Positions 36,792 to 48,160 of a stretch of DNA of 64,000 bases are shown piece by piece. The stretch's first letter is position 1. Each line of letters begins with the position of its first letter. The stretch comes from Zanthoxylum bungeanum. Its lineage: Eukaryota; Streptophyta; Magnoliopsida; Sapindales; Rutaceae. The DNA is taken from assembly GCA_019454045.1 (NCBI GenBank), contig SKCR01049645.1, positions 186,001-250,000 on the forward strand. The letters are read 5' to 3'. The position numbers were made by a program, and so were the translations under genes. The notes under the pieces were generated by a model. The model saw only the letters and a program-made list of their open reading frames with translations, made no database searches and had not been told where the DNA came from.

Positions 36792-39359
36792 GGAGTAAAA
36801 GCATGAAATTTGATTTAGGGCTTAAAATTGGGTAAATTGATTTTGAGCATGATTTAATTAAATTGGATGATTGAGTATGCTTAAATCATGTTGAATTGAA
36901 GATTGATTGGATCAATTTCAAGAAATTGTTTTTTGAACATTTTTCCCCAAAATGGAAGGCTTGGCCGAATCCTTCATGAACCCTTAAATGTCTTGGTGAT
37001 TTTTGATTTTAATCATTGGATGAGTTGGAATCATGTTGGGTATGTTGATTTAATGTCGATTGTGGATTTAATTGGATTGAAACCGAATCGGACACAAATA
37101 ACCCCTAATTACCGAGAGTTGTATAGTATGAAAATGCGTTTGATTTTTGTTAAAATGTGTTGGACATGTTTAATTGATATTTTAGAAATGTTAATTGGGT
37201 AATTAATTATGTAATGCACTTTGTTTAATTAAATTGTGAAATTGGATTTTTGTAATTTAATTAAATGGGCTTAATTTTTGAAATTGGGCTTTAAATGTTG
37301 TAATTGGGCTTATTGGGCTTGGTTGTACCAAGTTAGGTTTAAGCTAAATTGGTTGGATCCAATTGGGCCCAAAACTGCTTCCATAAAGCCCAAATGCGAC
37401 TAATGGACCTTAATTATTTAATTGGGCCTAATGGGCCTAAATTGATTTCTAGGCTTATAGGGTTACTCCTTGATTGGGCTTTGGTTATTGGGTTTGACCC
37501 GAGTTGACCGAAAGCCCACGCCTTAAAGAAATTAATTAAAAGCCCATTGGACTTGAATTAAATAAACATTGGACGTTAATCGGGCTTTGAGACCCGTAAC
37601 GATTAAATTTGGAATTTAAGTCGTAAAGGTTTATTTATAGAGTGTAGTATTTAATTTGGAATTAAATAACGAATTAGTATTAAATTTAATTTTGTAGTTT
37701 AATTTAATTCAAGAATTTATACTTTGAGTACTTATTCGCAAAACGAGTTTGACTCGCGCAAAATCAAATCGTTGTTTGAACATTGGATGGTCGTTAATTA
37801 TCAGATTAATTAATTTGATTAGATTGATTGATAACATGCTTGTGTGAATACATGGTTGCGATGCATGAATAATGTATATCAGATGGATATTAGTTGGGTG
37901 GGGCAATTTTAGAAATTGTTGTAATAAATTTAGAATTTATTAATTGGACCTGCATGTCCAGCCTATTACCTCATTTCTCATTGTATTTCTCTTCTCACCT
38001 ATTCCCCTCAATGTAAATGGGGTTTCTTTAGAAGTGTAGAGTAACGGGTAGAAGCAAATACTTGTGCTAGCGAGAGAGAAGAAATGAAGAGATTTGATCT
38101 AGGATCGATGTGTAAAGTATCCATCCGCATATCATTATTATTTATTTATACGCGCTTTATTATGTGTTTAGAATGCATGTTTAAGGGTGTATGATGATGA
38201 GACCTTAACAAAGATAATAAATTGGTTGCCAATTTGCACTCGAAAAACCCTCGCAAAATATTAAGCGTCTTTCCTTCCTTCATTGAGTGATTCTTACTCA
38301 AGATCCGAGACTGACATTGGTTTGTTGGCCAAAGTCAAGGCCTTTGTCCGTCGAGGATGTGTTTGAATCACGAGAGCTTTGTTCCATATCAGTGTCTTGT
38401 CCAAGTTGTGATTTGTTGGCCAAAGTCAAGATCACTTCTTGTCCATCGAAATTGATTACGAAGCTTTCCATGGTCAATGGGTCACGCTTAACTGGGATCA
38501 CTAAGTTTGTTGTGCCAAAGCAAGGCTTAGTTGATTCAGAGGAAAAAATTAGGCAATATTTGGATATATTGGCATATATATTGTATATATGTTTCGGACT
38601 TGGACGTCCCCCTACTGGATCTAGGAATTGGATGGGATCCAATTGATCTTAGAGATCTACCTAGTTAATTATCATACAATTTGTTGGCCAACGTCAAGAT
38701 TGTGTGATATTTAATGGGATCCTAGCCCGCTAGGAAACACGGTTTCCCGAGTACTCGACAGAGGGTTAGAGGCTCGCCGAAAAATAGTGGGAGGCAAGAA
38801 TTGAATTTGCAATATTCGTTTAATTACTTACCATACGCACTCAATCAAATATCATTCGTCAAATAAATTAAATGTTAGTTGGACTAATATTTAAAACGTT
38901 GTTTTAATAAACAGTTGGACTGTATTCAAACTAATTTAATTATAGTTGATTAAATAGTTGGACTATTGTAATCATTATAATAAATAGTACATAAATCGTT
39001 GATTAAATAGTTGGACTATTAGAATCAAGATATAATTGAAAGATTGACATTTAAAACATGATCCCAGGGAAAATGTATTTAAATAGTTTAATTTTCAAAT
39101 TGGGAATAAAATTTCAGGATGGTCCTGGAAACTAATAAGTTACTTTATTTGATAAAATAACATATTAGGCCTAAGCCCGGAGTTAAGCAAATTAGAGCAT
39201 GATCTTTCGAATATTCATGTGATGATAACTTTAGTGCTTAATCCATTAAACTTGTTAATTAGACTCCTTAATTTCTTAATCAGAACTAAGGATTAGATTC
39301 TTAAAAGTATGATAATGAAATTGAAGGATCTTCATAGATCTATTTTTAGATCTTAGAAG
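36792..39359 (+). other. Long AT-rich leader of Copia D with repeated motifs
   Basis: No gene. TTGTTGGCCAAAGTCAAG occurs at 38322 and 38413 and with one change at 38681. Further on, AAATAGTTGGACTATT-like units recur (38876-39030). Open frames at 38287-38646 on both strands have no family features. Confidence 0.7.
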
Positions 39360-42300
39360 TACAAATTGCAATACTAAACTCTTGGAGAGTTAATGGCTAT
39401 TCTCAATGAGACAAAGTCAAAGTTTGCAATAAGGCAAGTAGCGCAAGGCGCACCTTACTTCGATATTCTAGAAGGTCTAGGCTAGGCCAAAGGCTTCTGG
39501 AGTGTGGAAAAGGGCAAATGCAAAATCATTATAATCTTATGGGAAGATAAAAGGACATATCCCAAATTGTCTGCCTAAATGTGGCAAACGGGATCGCGGA
39601 AGCGTGACTGCCGTTTGGACAAAGCAGACATGAAGGAATTGAAGATGGGGCAAGGCTCTGACTCCAAATATGTTTGTCATAATATGTTCGCTACTAGTAT
39701 TAAAATTGGATTTTAAATACTTAGTATGATACATAAATATATACTGATGTTCAGAATCTGCTATGAGTAGGATACTGACTTCAGTTGAGATTAATCTGCG
39801 AATTGGAAATGGGATGAAAGTCGCTGTTTTTACCGTAGATACCTAAATTTAGGAACTACCCTCGGTGTGTACCTAAATTTGGAAACTGTTATAATGTAAC
39901 TAGTTTGACTAGAAACATTATCTCTATATCAGTGTTTAACCCGCTGCGGGTGAACCTTTATATTCTAGAACACTAAAGTGTTTTATTATATAAAGATGAT
40001 ATTGAGATAAACACATTAGATGTGAATAACAAAATTTATATTTTGAATATAAATAAATCTCAAATGTATAACATGACAAACAAATAGCTCAAACTGATTT
40101 GATCAGAAGAAACATATTGTGGCATTAATGTCTGGGACACAATTAAACAAGACTCGTATATCTATACTTTTGAAGAGTGGGTACTTGGACTGATTTGATT
40201 CCATTCAAATAAAGTCTACGAATCTAGCTTATTATGCAAAGTGCCTAAAACACCTTTACTCGGTAAAAGTGCAATGCCACCGACCTGTTAGCCCTAGTTC
40301 ATAGTGAAGCAAGTGGGCCCATGTCTAGCTAGGCTAGAAGTGGATATGAATATTTCGTGACCTTTACGGATGTGGCATCGCGTTATGGTTATGTGTTTCT
40401 TATGAAACACAAATCGGAAACCTTTTAAGGTTTCGACACGAAATAGACGAACAGATCGGCTAAAGTATTAAACTGTCACGATAAGATCGTAATGGAAAAT
40501 ACTTAAGCAATAAGTTTCTAATATACTTGAAAGAGTATAGTATTCTTTCAAAGAGGACTCCTCCCGGAACACGTCATTTTGACGATGTGTCCGAACAGAG
40601 TAACCGAATTTTGTTGGACATGATAAGGTTAATCATGAGTCGCTCTGAGCTACCATTTCCTTCAACGAATAAGTATAAACAGTGCAGAACTTATTTAGAA
40701 TAAGGTTCCATAAAATCTGTTTGACAGATATCATATTAGATATGAACAGGAAAGAACTAGGTTTCTCATTCCTGAATATTTGGGTATGCTAGGCATATGT
40801 TTGGATGATACCAAACTAGAACCCAAATTGGATAAGTGCCAATTGTAGGTTATCCAAGGGAAACCATAAGTATAGTACTTATACAACTCATAAGAGAACA
40901 ATTTTAATTGTTGCTCGCCATGCGGTTTTCCTAAGAGTAATACCGATATGCAGTGGTAAGTGGGAGGATAGTAAAACTCGATGAAAATCGTAGTAATATT
41001 ATTCCTGACACCTATTCCTTAATGGAACATAAATAGTTCATCAAGGATGAAACTATACCATTAATCTTCGAATACACAAGAACCACGTATGTCGGAGAGA
41101 GTAAGAAAACAACCTGGGGTATGGGTTTCTGATCTCACCTCATAAAGATGTCAATCTTATTGAGGTATACCAACTGACTACGTATAAGGAAGTGATACAA
41201 TATCGACTCCCTATTTATGGCAAAGTTCCATGATATCCGAAATGGATTCCATGTAAATCAACAAGTTTGGATACTAGTTGATGTACCGCAAGGCATTGTG
41301 CCTATTGGTACTTTATAAGACTTCAAGGAAGACGTACATGGATGGCAACATACCAACGTATAAAGCTAGGATTTTAGCGGAAAGGTATCGTTATCAACAT
41401 TGTGTTGATTACGACGAAACCTTTTACTTGTTGCCACGGTAAATCCATTTGGATAATGCTTGCTAATGTTGCATGTTTCATTTATGAAATATGACAGCTG
41501 AACGGGAAAATCGCTTTCCTTAAACGGAAACCTTTAGAGGATGTTTACAACGTCCTGTCGGTTTTGTCGTACCAAAACTAGCAAACAAGGTTTACAGGTT
41601 AATCGATCCATGTTTGGATTGAAGCAAACATTAGATTCTTGGAATTATCGTTTTGATCTAATCATAATAGTTTTGATTTAATTCAAAACGAAAATGATTC
41701 TTGTGTATATAAGGAGGTTAATGGGAGCGTACTGACAATAATGTCCTATAAATAATGATGACATGTCATTTCTTGGAAATGATATTCCCATAAAATAATC
41801 GGTGAAAGCTTGGCTTTTATGAAAATTCTCCGTAGAATTCTTGGGAGAAACAACATTTATTCTAGAATAAATATCTACTGGGTTAGATTAAAATTGTTAA
41901 AACTCACCGAGAAATCATACATTGAAAAATGTACGCGACCTGGTGTCTCATACGCTTTGAGCATATGGATTCACAAACAGGCCAATCCCAGTTATGGTCA
42001 CTGGATTGATATTAAGAACATCCGTTAGTTTCTTAAAGAACTAAGGATGCTGTCTTAATTTGTGGAGATGGAGAACTTGAAGTGACTGGGATCACTGTAG
42101 CAAGTTTCCTAACCGATGAAAACGACTATAAGTCACAAACGGTACTATACAATTTGAATAACGTAACAGTGAGCTGGAAATCTTCCAAGCAAGATACTGT
42201 TACCGAATAAACAACAAATGCGGGTTATTGCTGCAGCTGAGGCAGCAATAGGATCCATTTGGGTCGATAACAAATCTAATTAGATTAGATATAGTTCTGT

Positions 42301-42538
42301 TAGCAGCTGAGCTATGCTACAGCACAGGCTAAAGGATTAATGGTCTCATTAACGATCCAGATACATACTTCGATATTCATCTGATCCGTTCGGATCATAC
42401 ATCGTGGCGATGTGATGATCGAATAAATCGCATTAGACGATAATCATGCAAATCCGCTGACGAAAGCCTTTTCTCAGTAGTTTGAGCGAACCGTACATAG
42501 TTCGGGTGTTAGACACTCGAGTGACTGGCTATAGGCCA
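39360..42538 (+). pseudogene. Copia D pol relics
   Basis: Scattered recognisable pieces in Copia order: a zinc-knuckle-like RKRDC piece near 39595; integrase N-terminal core YEYFVTFTDVASRYGYVFLM at 40345-40404; reverse-transcriptase pieces near 41340-41660 (VDYDETF; MFGLKQT); and the C-terminal RNase H tail (DNHANPLTKAFS near 42438). Stops occur every few dozen codons in all frames, so nothing can be translated. Confidence 0.8.
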
Positions 42539-42548
42539 AGTGGGAGAT

Positions 42549-44520
42549 TGTTGGACAATTATGACCCATATCGTCACTATTTGTACAGATCATGGTGTTG
42601 TTGTACAAATTAACTATGTGACAAAGGAGATTGCACTCTTATCATTTGTGATTAGATCACCAAGATGTATAAATGATAGGAGGTCCCTATGATTTGTTCC
42701 TGGATTGAGATGATATGAGACAGTATCAATCCATGAAGGATAAATCATTAAATATCCCTAGTCATAGTATTATCGAGATTGGACATCGATAATGCGTAAA
42801 AGACTAGTATTACACTTGTGCGCCGTTGTGAGGCATAACGACATAGTTCTCATATTTTGGGTACGGGAAACAGCTTAGCTCTGGATAGACCCCTTCAGAA
42901 TTCCATTGGTAGTATAATTATGTGTCTATGGTAGTCCGAATTCAGGGTAGGTGTATTTGGTCTTAACTTGAGACTTGCACCGCTAATACTTGTGACAATC
43001 AATATGCTTTGGTTTTGGTCGTCCAGGGCTTTAACCGGTTCTGTGTACGCCTCTTCTGGGTATATTGAGAATCGTAGTTTATTGGGTGTGATGTCAAGAC
43101 GGAAGTATCACTTCACTTATAGTGGAGATGATGATCACGTAGGATACAAAACTTGTTCTCTTATATGCTGCAGCTATCGGGATATTATGACTAGGTCATG
43201 TATATCCGATTATAGAGACTAGTTACCAGAGATCGGGGTAGACACAATTACAGCCCCAGGCCTAGCACGTGACATCCGATACTAGATCGACATACGCAAT
43301 ACTCTGTATACTACGCCTGATATAGATCCCTTATTCCTGTAAGCATGTTTCTGGAGAATTGGGTAGGCATGGCGCTTTGCTAGAAGCCAACCTTGTCTTG
43401 TAAATTGGTACAAACGTAGTACTAGGTACTTACGTGTTCGGATAGTCCGATAATCGTATTTACTGCCAACATATCCGGGGATCTTATGGGTCGCTTCCCG
43501 AAGATTCATCGATGACGTATGACTCGCACTTTATTAATCTGGGATTAATTGGATGAGAGAGAAAATTAATCTAGGATTAATTACAGAGATATTTTATCTG
43601 GGATAAAATATCATTTAAAGAGAGAAAACTATTAATTTGGAATTAATCGATAAAATAATATATTCGATATATTAAACGAAACTGGATTTCGACGCGAAAT
43701 TAAAATCAGATTTTAATTCAGGCAAACGAGTTAATTTAGAATTAATTCGTTAGCGACGTGAATAGTAATTATGCTAGGCATGATTATTTAATTAAATTAG
43801 ATTTAATTACGACGCAACAGAAAATTCGTTAATTTGGAATTAGCGAACCTAAGCCCGAGAGTGTTTGCGAGCGCATTCGCATTTCGAATTCGAATGCGGC
43901 ACGCAAGTCACATCAAGCGTCAAATCGCTAGTCACATCAAGCGTCAAATCATAAGTCACTTTGAGTGATGTGACAACTTGTCACTTGATTGATTGAGTGA
44001 TGTGACTTGATGGGAGTTGTTGGAAGCTTTTAAAGCTTATACCTTGTTGACTTTTTGAAAGTTGTATATGGTATATGTTTAATTGATTTTGGAAAATAAT
44101 TAATCTAATACACAACCAACTCTCTCTCTTCTCTTTCCTCTCTTCTTCCTCATGCCCAAGGGGCTGTTCTTCCTTCTGTTTTACTGCCCAAAACCGTGAC
44201 ATGTAGGAGGAGCAAGAGAGTGATTTTTGTGGCAAAAATCACCAAGTGCTAGTACACCAAATGAGGATATACAAATGTGATAGGGAAACCAACTTGTGAG
44301 CATGGAATCACAACCAAAAAGGCTTGGAGCTTGGACCGAATTTGAGGAAGAAAAACAGTGGACTGCCGAGCACTCTAGGAGGGTTCAAAGGGCTTAAAAA
44401 GTTGTTGTTCTTCGTTGCATCGCTCAACCGCTCAATGTAAGTATTCCACAACTTTCTTTGTTGTATTCGCACTTAGTTTTTATGCTTGATTCGATCATCG
44501 GGACCGTAGAAACTCCAACA
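42549..44520 (+). repeat. 3' LTR of Copia D
   Basis: 1972 bp. Compared with the 5' LTR it lacks about 50 bp near 42862, between two GGTA-type direct repeats, and otherwise differs by scattered substitutions. Confidence 0.93.
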
Positions 44521-44525
44521 CTTCA

Positions 44526-44791
44526 AGCTATCATGCGTTCCATACAAAAGACCGAGAGATTGGCATCGCAGCGCCCAAGTCCAAGCGCTGCGGCGCCCTT
44601 AGCAGAACCACGCCCATACAGAGAACAAATAACTTGGCGCCGCAGCGCCCAAGCCCAGGCGTCGCGGAGCTGCGGGACAAAGTAAAGACACGCGCACACC
44701 AGAAAAAGGATTTTTAAGGTTTTAACATGTGAGTTCGTCCAAAACTTAAGAGGGGAGGCGAATACACAGCATAAAACACAGAAACACATAT
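44526..44791 (+). repeat. 5' LTR of element C, piece 2
   Basis: Between the D and E insertions; matches 58360-58636 of the 3' LTR, but the 32 bp equivalent to 58551-58582, which include the TATAAATA box, are missing (junction near 44730). Confidence 0.88.
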
Positions 44792-45112
44792 TGATGAATG
44801 GTAATTATATCACTATTTCCCACTCATTTAACCTAATATTTTGTATAGTTTCTTGAGTTTTGTGAATATTTTGATGTGTTTTGTGTTATTTTGTAGAAAA
44901 ATAAAGTTTCAGGACTCTCTGGAGATGATTTGGGGCCAAAATAGTGAAAAAGAACACAAAAGGGCAATTTTGTCATTTGGCGCGACGCGACGCGCAGGCT
45001 GCGTCGTGACGCCTAACATACGCCACACCATGCTAACATGCGCTGTGGACACATGTCAGAATCTGAGAAGTTTGACTTTGCTAACGTGCGCCAGACTTTG
45101 CTAACGTACGTC

Positions 45113-45402
45113 GTGCCACGTGTCAACATCACAACCGATCTGCTAACGTGCACCGTGACACGTGTCATCATCTATGGTATCGATAATCGCCATCGCCACA
45201 TGTCGACACGTTTCATCCCACGTGTCAGCCACGTCATCATCCACATCAGCAGAAGACCGAGTCAACCTACCACGTGTCAGCCACGTCATCATCAGCCAAT
45301 CACAGCGTGCCACGTGTCGCAATTATATGGTGTCGAGAATTACTTTCGCCACATGTCGCCACGTCAGCTCAATTATTGACTCATTTATCCGAATTCCACG
45401 TG
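45113..45402 (+). promoter_or_regulatory. G-box/ACGT cluster in the E promoter
   Basis: CACGTG occurs at 45117, 45159, 45219, 45271, 45311 and 45397, mostly as CCACGTGTC, with additional CCACGTCA cores (TGACG in reverse) between them. The cluster ends about 100 bp upstream of the TATA box. Such ACGT-core clusters bind bZIP factors of the ABF/GBF/HY5 groups. The other LTR (52620-52880) has the same layout with some cores mutated. Confidence 0.85.
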
Positions 45403-45504
45403 GCAGATAAGAATATGAAATGGACGAATCAGAAGCTGACACGTCAGCGTGTCGCGACGTAAGAAGAAACGTGCACGTCGCGACGCGCGAGGCTTACCGA
45501 GGCC

Positions 45505-45513
45505 TATAAATAG
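45505..45513 (+). promoter_or_regulatory. TATA box of the E 5' LTR
   Basis: TATAAATAG within GGCCTATAAATAGAGC; the equivalent in the 3' LTR is at 52985. Confidence 0.85.
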
Positions 45514-45784
45514 AGCTTGAAATTTCTGTTTTAGATGTACCTTCCTCTATGAATTCTCTGATGTAAATAAGGAGTTTTCTATCTAGTTTCTTTTAATTTT
45601 AGTTTTGTAATTAAATTTTAATTACGTTCTGTAATAGTAATAGTAATTTACTTTCTTTACTTTTATAGTTTTTACTATTCAACATGAGGAGGTAACTTCC
45701 CCTGCTAGGGTGAAATGTAATTCTTTTACTATTGCTATATAGATTAATCTCCTTTAAATCTAATATATTCACTATTTAAAATTT

Positions 45785-46000
45785 GATTTAATGAGGATAC
45801 TGCTATATTGGTCGGTTGGTAATTCATTTTAAACTGGTTTAAACCTGACTAAGCAATGATACCGCCAGATTGGTCGGTTGGTAATTAAATTTTCTTACCG
45901 CATATATGGCAGGTTTATTTTTGTACCGCCTTTATGGCTGGTTGGACTTAATTTGACTTAATCAGGTTACCGCCTATATGGCTGGTTGGTAAAATAATCA
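45785..46000 (+). repeat. Interspersed repeat in the LTR of E after the TATA box
   Basis: Five imperfect copies of ACCGCCTATATGGCTGGTTG, with variants ending GGTCGGTTGGTAATT, spaced 40-70 bp apart. Present in both LTRs (53275-53475). Confidence 0.75.
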
Positions 46001-46905
46001 CAAGTTAATATATTATATCTAAATAGTAAATAGTAAAAGTTGATCCTTTTACCTTAGCATTTTATTTTATTGTAATTTACTTTTCAGCCTTTACTTTACC
46101 GCAATTACTTTTCAGTATTTTACTTTATGTCTTTTACTTTTAAGTTTTTACTAGCCCTAGTTATGTGTCGTAACTAAGTTAGTTATCTGGGATTGTGATG
46201 AATTCTAATATCACCGGTTTATAAGGGGTTATTTTATAGTTTGGGTAATTTAAAGGTTTACTTATTAAGTCTTAAGCTTAATGCGTCTTGTTAATTGGCC
46301 ACTAATAAGATTGATTTGGTAAATCTAAAATAAAGTTGACAAAGGAATTTTAGGTTTCAGCCTTAGACTTAATAGCCCACGATCTTCCTTGAGGATATAT
46401 AACCCTTTAATAGATTTCCTTATAGGATAGACATATACCTGTCGGGCGGGGGTAGCCATAATTGGAACTTAAACTTAATGAATCCAGGTAATTTGGTTGA
46501 CATAGACATATGGTTCAATTGGGTTATACTGGGTATTTGCGTCTGACCATCGACAGAGGCTTTCGCATAATTTCGTGTTCCAGGTTAGTAAACCGATTTA
46601 TTACACAAACATGAAATAACCACTTCATCTTTTAAAAGATATTAGAAAGATTCACAACCCTAGATAGTTTCCTAATATTGAATTTTCTTAAACCTACTTT
46701 CGTGTAATTTTATTTACTTGTTTTTAAATTTAAAATCATCACCATTTCAAATCAATCAATCAACCTGTATGATTCTAGTAATCATTTGACCTCATAAAAT
46801 TAATAGATTAGGTATTAAGTCTTTGTGGGATCGATACTTTTTATATTATTTGAACGATACGTGCGATTGCGTTATATGCGTGTGATTACGCACCGATCAA
46901 GTTTT

Positions 46906-46921
46906 TGGCGCCGTTGTCGAG
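46906..46921 (+). other. Primer-binding site of Athila E
   Basis: TGGCGCCGTTGTCGAG, complementary to the 3' end of plant tRNA-Asp (…CAACGGCGCCA) over at least 11 bases, as in Athila elements. Confidence 0.85.
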
Positions 46922-47035
46922 TTCTTATTTATCTTTAACTATTAGTTTTGGGGTTAGATACATTACTTGTATCTAATTTCTTTTTACTTATTGTTTTTGT
47001 TTTCTTGTGTTTCAGGTTCTCAGAAACTACATGAG

Positions 47036-48160
47036 ATGAACCAGAAGCTTTGAACTCCGACCGCTTGACCCAGAAATTGAAAGAACCATCAGACAGTTGA
47101 GAAGGCCAAGAAGCTTTAGTCAACATGGAACCTGAACCTTTGGAAGTTGCACCACCAATACCCATTCGAGACAGAACCATTCCGGTGGTCGACGGCTTCA
47201 TTTCCTGTATTATACTTCATTATTTACCAACAAATGCGTGTGACATCAAAACATGCATCCAAATGATTTAGCAGTTAGTACAGTTTGGGGGAAATGCAAC
47301 TGAATATCCTAATGTCCACATCAGCAACTTCCTGGAAGTTTGCTGTACTTTCAATTACAACCGAGCAGCTGAAGAAGCAATGAGACTGCGGGTTTTTCCA
47401 TATTCCCTGAAAGACATAGCTAAATCTTGGCTACATTCGTTACCAGCAGGTTCCATCACAACTTGGAACACTCTAGCCACCAAATTCCTTGCAAAATACT
47501 TTCCACCAGCCAGAAAACTACAAAGTTGAGGAATGACATCACATCCTTTATGCAACAAGATTCAGAATCCCTTTGCGAAGCTTGGGAAAGATTCAAAGAT
47601 TTACTCCGGAAATGTTCTCATCATGAGATCGCAAAGTGGCTACAAGTCCAAACCTTCTACAATGGACTTTCTAGAATAATGAGACCACAATTGATGCTGT
47701 TGCTGGAGGAGCTTTGATGGCAAAAGGAGAAGATCAGGCCTGAGACTTAATTGAAGAAATGACCAACAACAATTCTTTATGGCCAATAGAAAGGAGCATG
47801 ATCTAAATAATTGCATGAATTTATGAAGTTGGAGCCAACACAGCACTGAATTCCAAGCTGGATGTGATTTGCAAAAATCTGGAAACTCTTAACATGAAAG
47901 TTAATGGTGGATCCACAAGTTCACCATTTGGATGAGTACTTGAGTCAGAATCTTAAAACCAACAAGAAGAGACAGTGAACTAAGTCAACCATTTCAACAG
48001 ACAGGGGAACAATCCATATTCCAACACCTATAACCCAGAGTTGAGGAATCACCCCAATTTCGCATGGAGCAACAATTCAGGGCAAAAGAACTACCCAGAA
48101 CCTGGATTCCAACAACCAAATAAAAGCCAGGAGCATGAAAAAGAACCATGAATAATAGAA
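47036..48160 (+). pseudogene. Athila E gag, N-terminal part, decayed
   Basis: Pieces in shifting frames: TTEQLKKQ, a capsid-like stretch, TIDAVAGGALMAKGEDQA and IEEMTNNNSLWPIERS (about 47690-47800), and NNPYSNTYNPELRNHPNFAW (about 48010-48070). Comparable pieces occur in the C gag (VVDAAAEGAL...LLEEMAINHFQWPSERS). Many stops; it runs into the open frame beginning at 48161. Confidence 0.8.

Larger units (their letters stand above)
34760..44520 (+). mobile_element. Copia element D, decayed pol between well-kept LTRs
   Basis: Perfect TSD CTTCA (34755-34759 and 44521-44525). 5' LTR 34760-36778, PBS TGGTATCAGAGC at 36780-36791 (initiator-Met tRNA type), internal region 36792-42538, PPT AAGTGGGAGAT (42538-42548), 3' LTR 42549-44520. 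The empty site is visible in the 3' LTR of C (GATGCCTTCAAGCTATCACG near 58345). The internal region has no long open frame, only pol relics. Confidence 0.93.
44792..46899 (+). repeat. 5' LTR of Athila E
   Basis: 2108 bp, TGATGA...GATCA. Aligns end to end with 52279-54380; in the 60 bases starting at 45541 and 53021 I count three mismatches. U3 has a G-box cluster, TATA at 45505, and the R/U5 part has a repeat of ACCGCCTATATGGCTGGTTGG type. Confidence 0.93.

Noticed and set aside
38287..38646. Overlapping 114-119-codon frames on both strands in the D leader
   Set aside because: No family motif, both strands open at once, and inside the non-coding leader that carries the repeated GGCCAAAGTC motif.
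45038..45462. Overlapping His/Ser-rich open frames in the E LTR, and at 52573-52898
   Set aside because: They arise from the CACGTG/CCACGTCA-rich promoter repeat, lie upstream of the TATA box and differ between the two LTRs.
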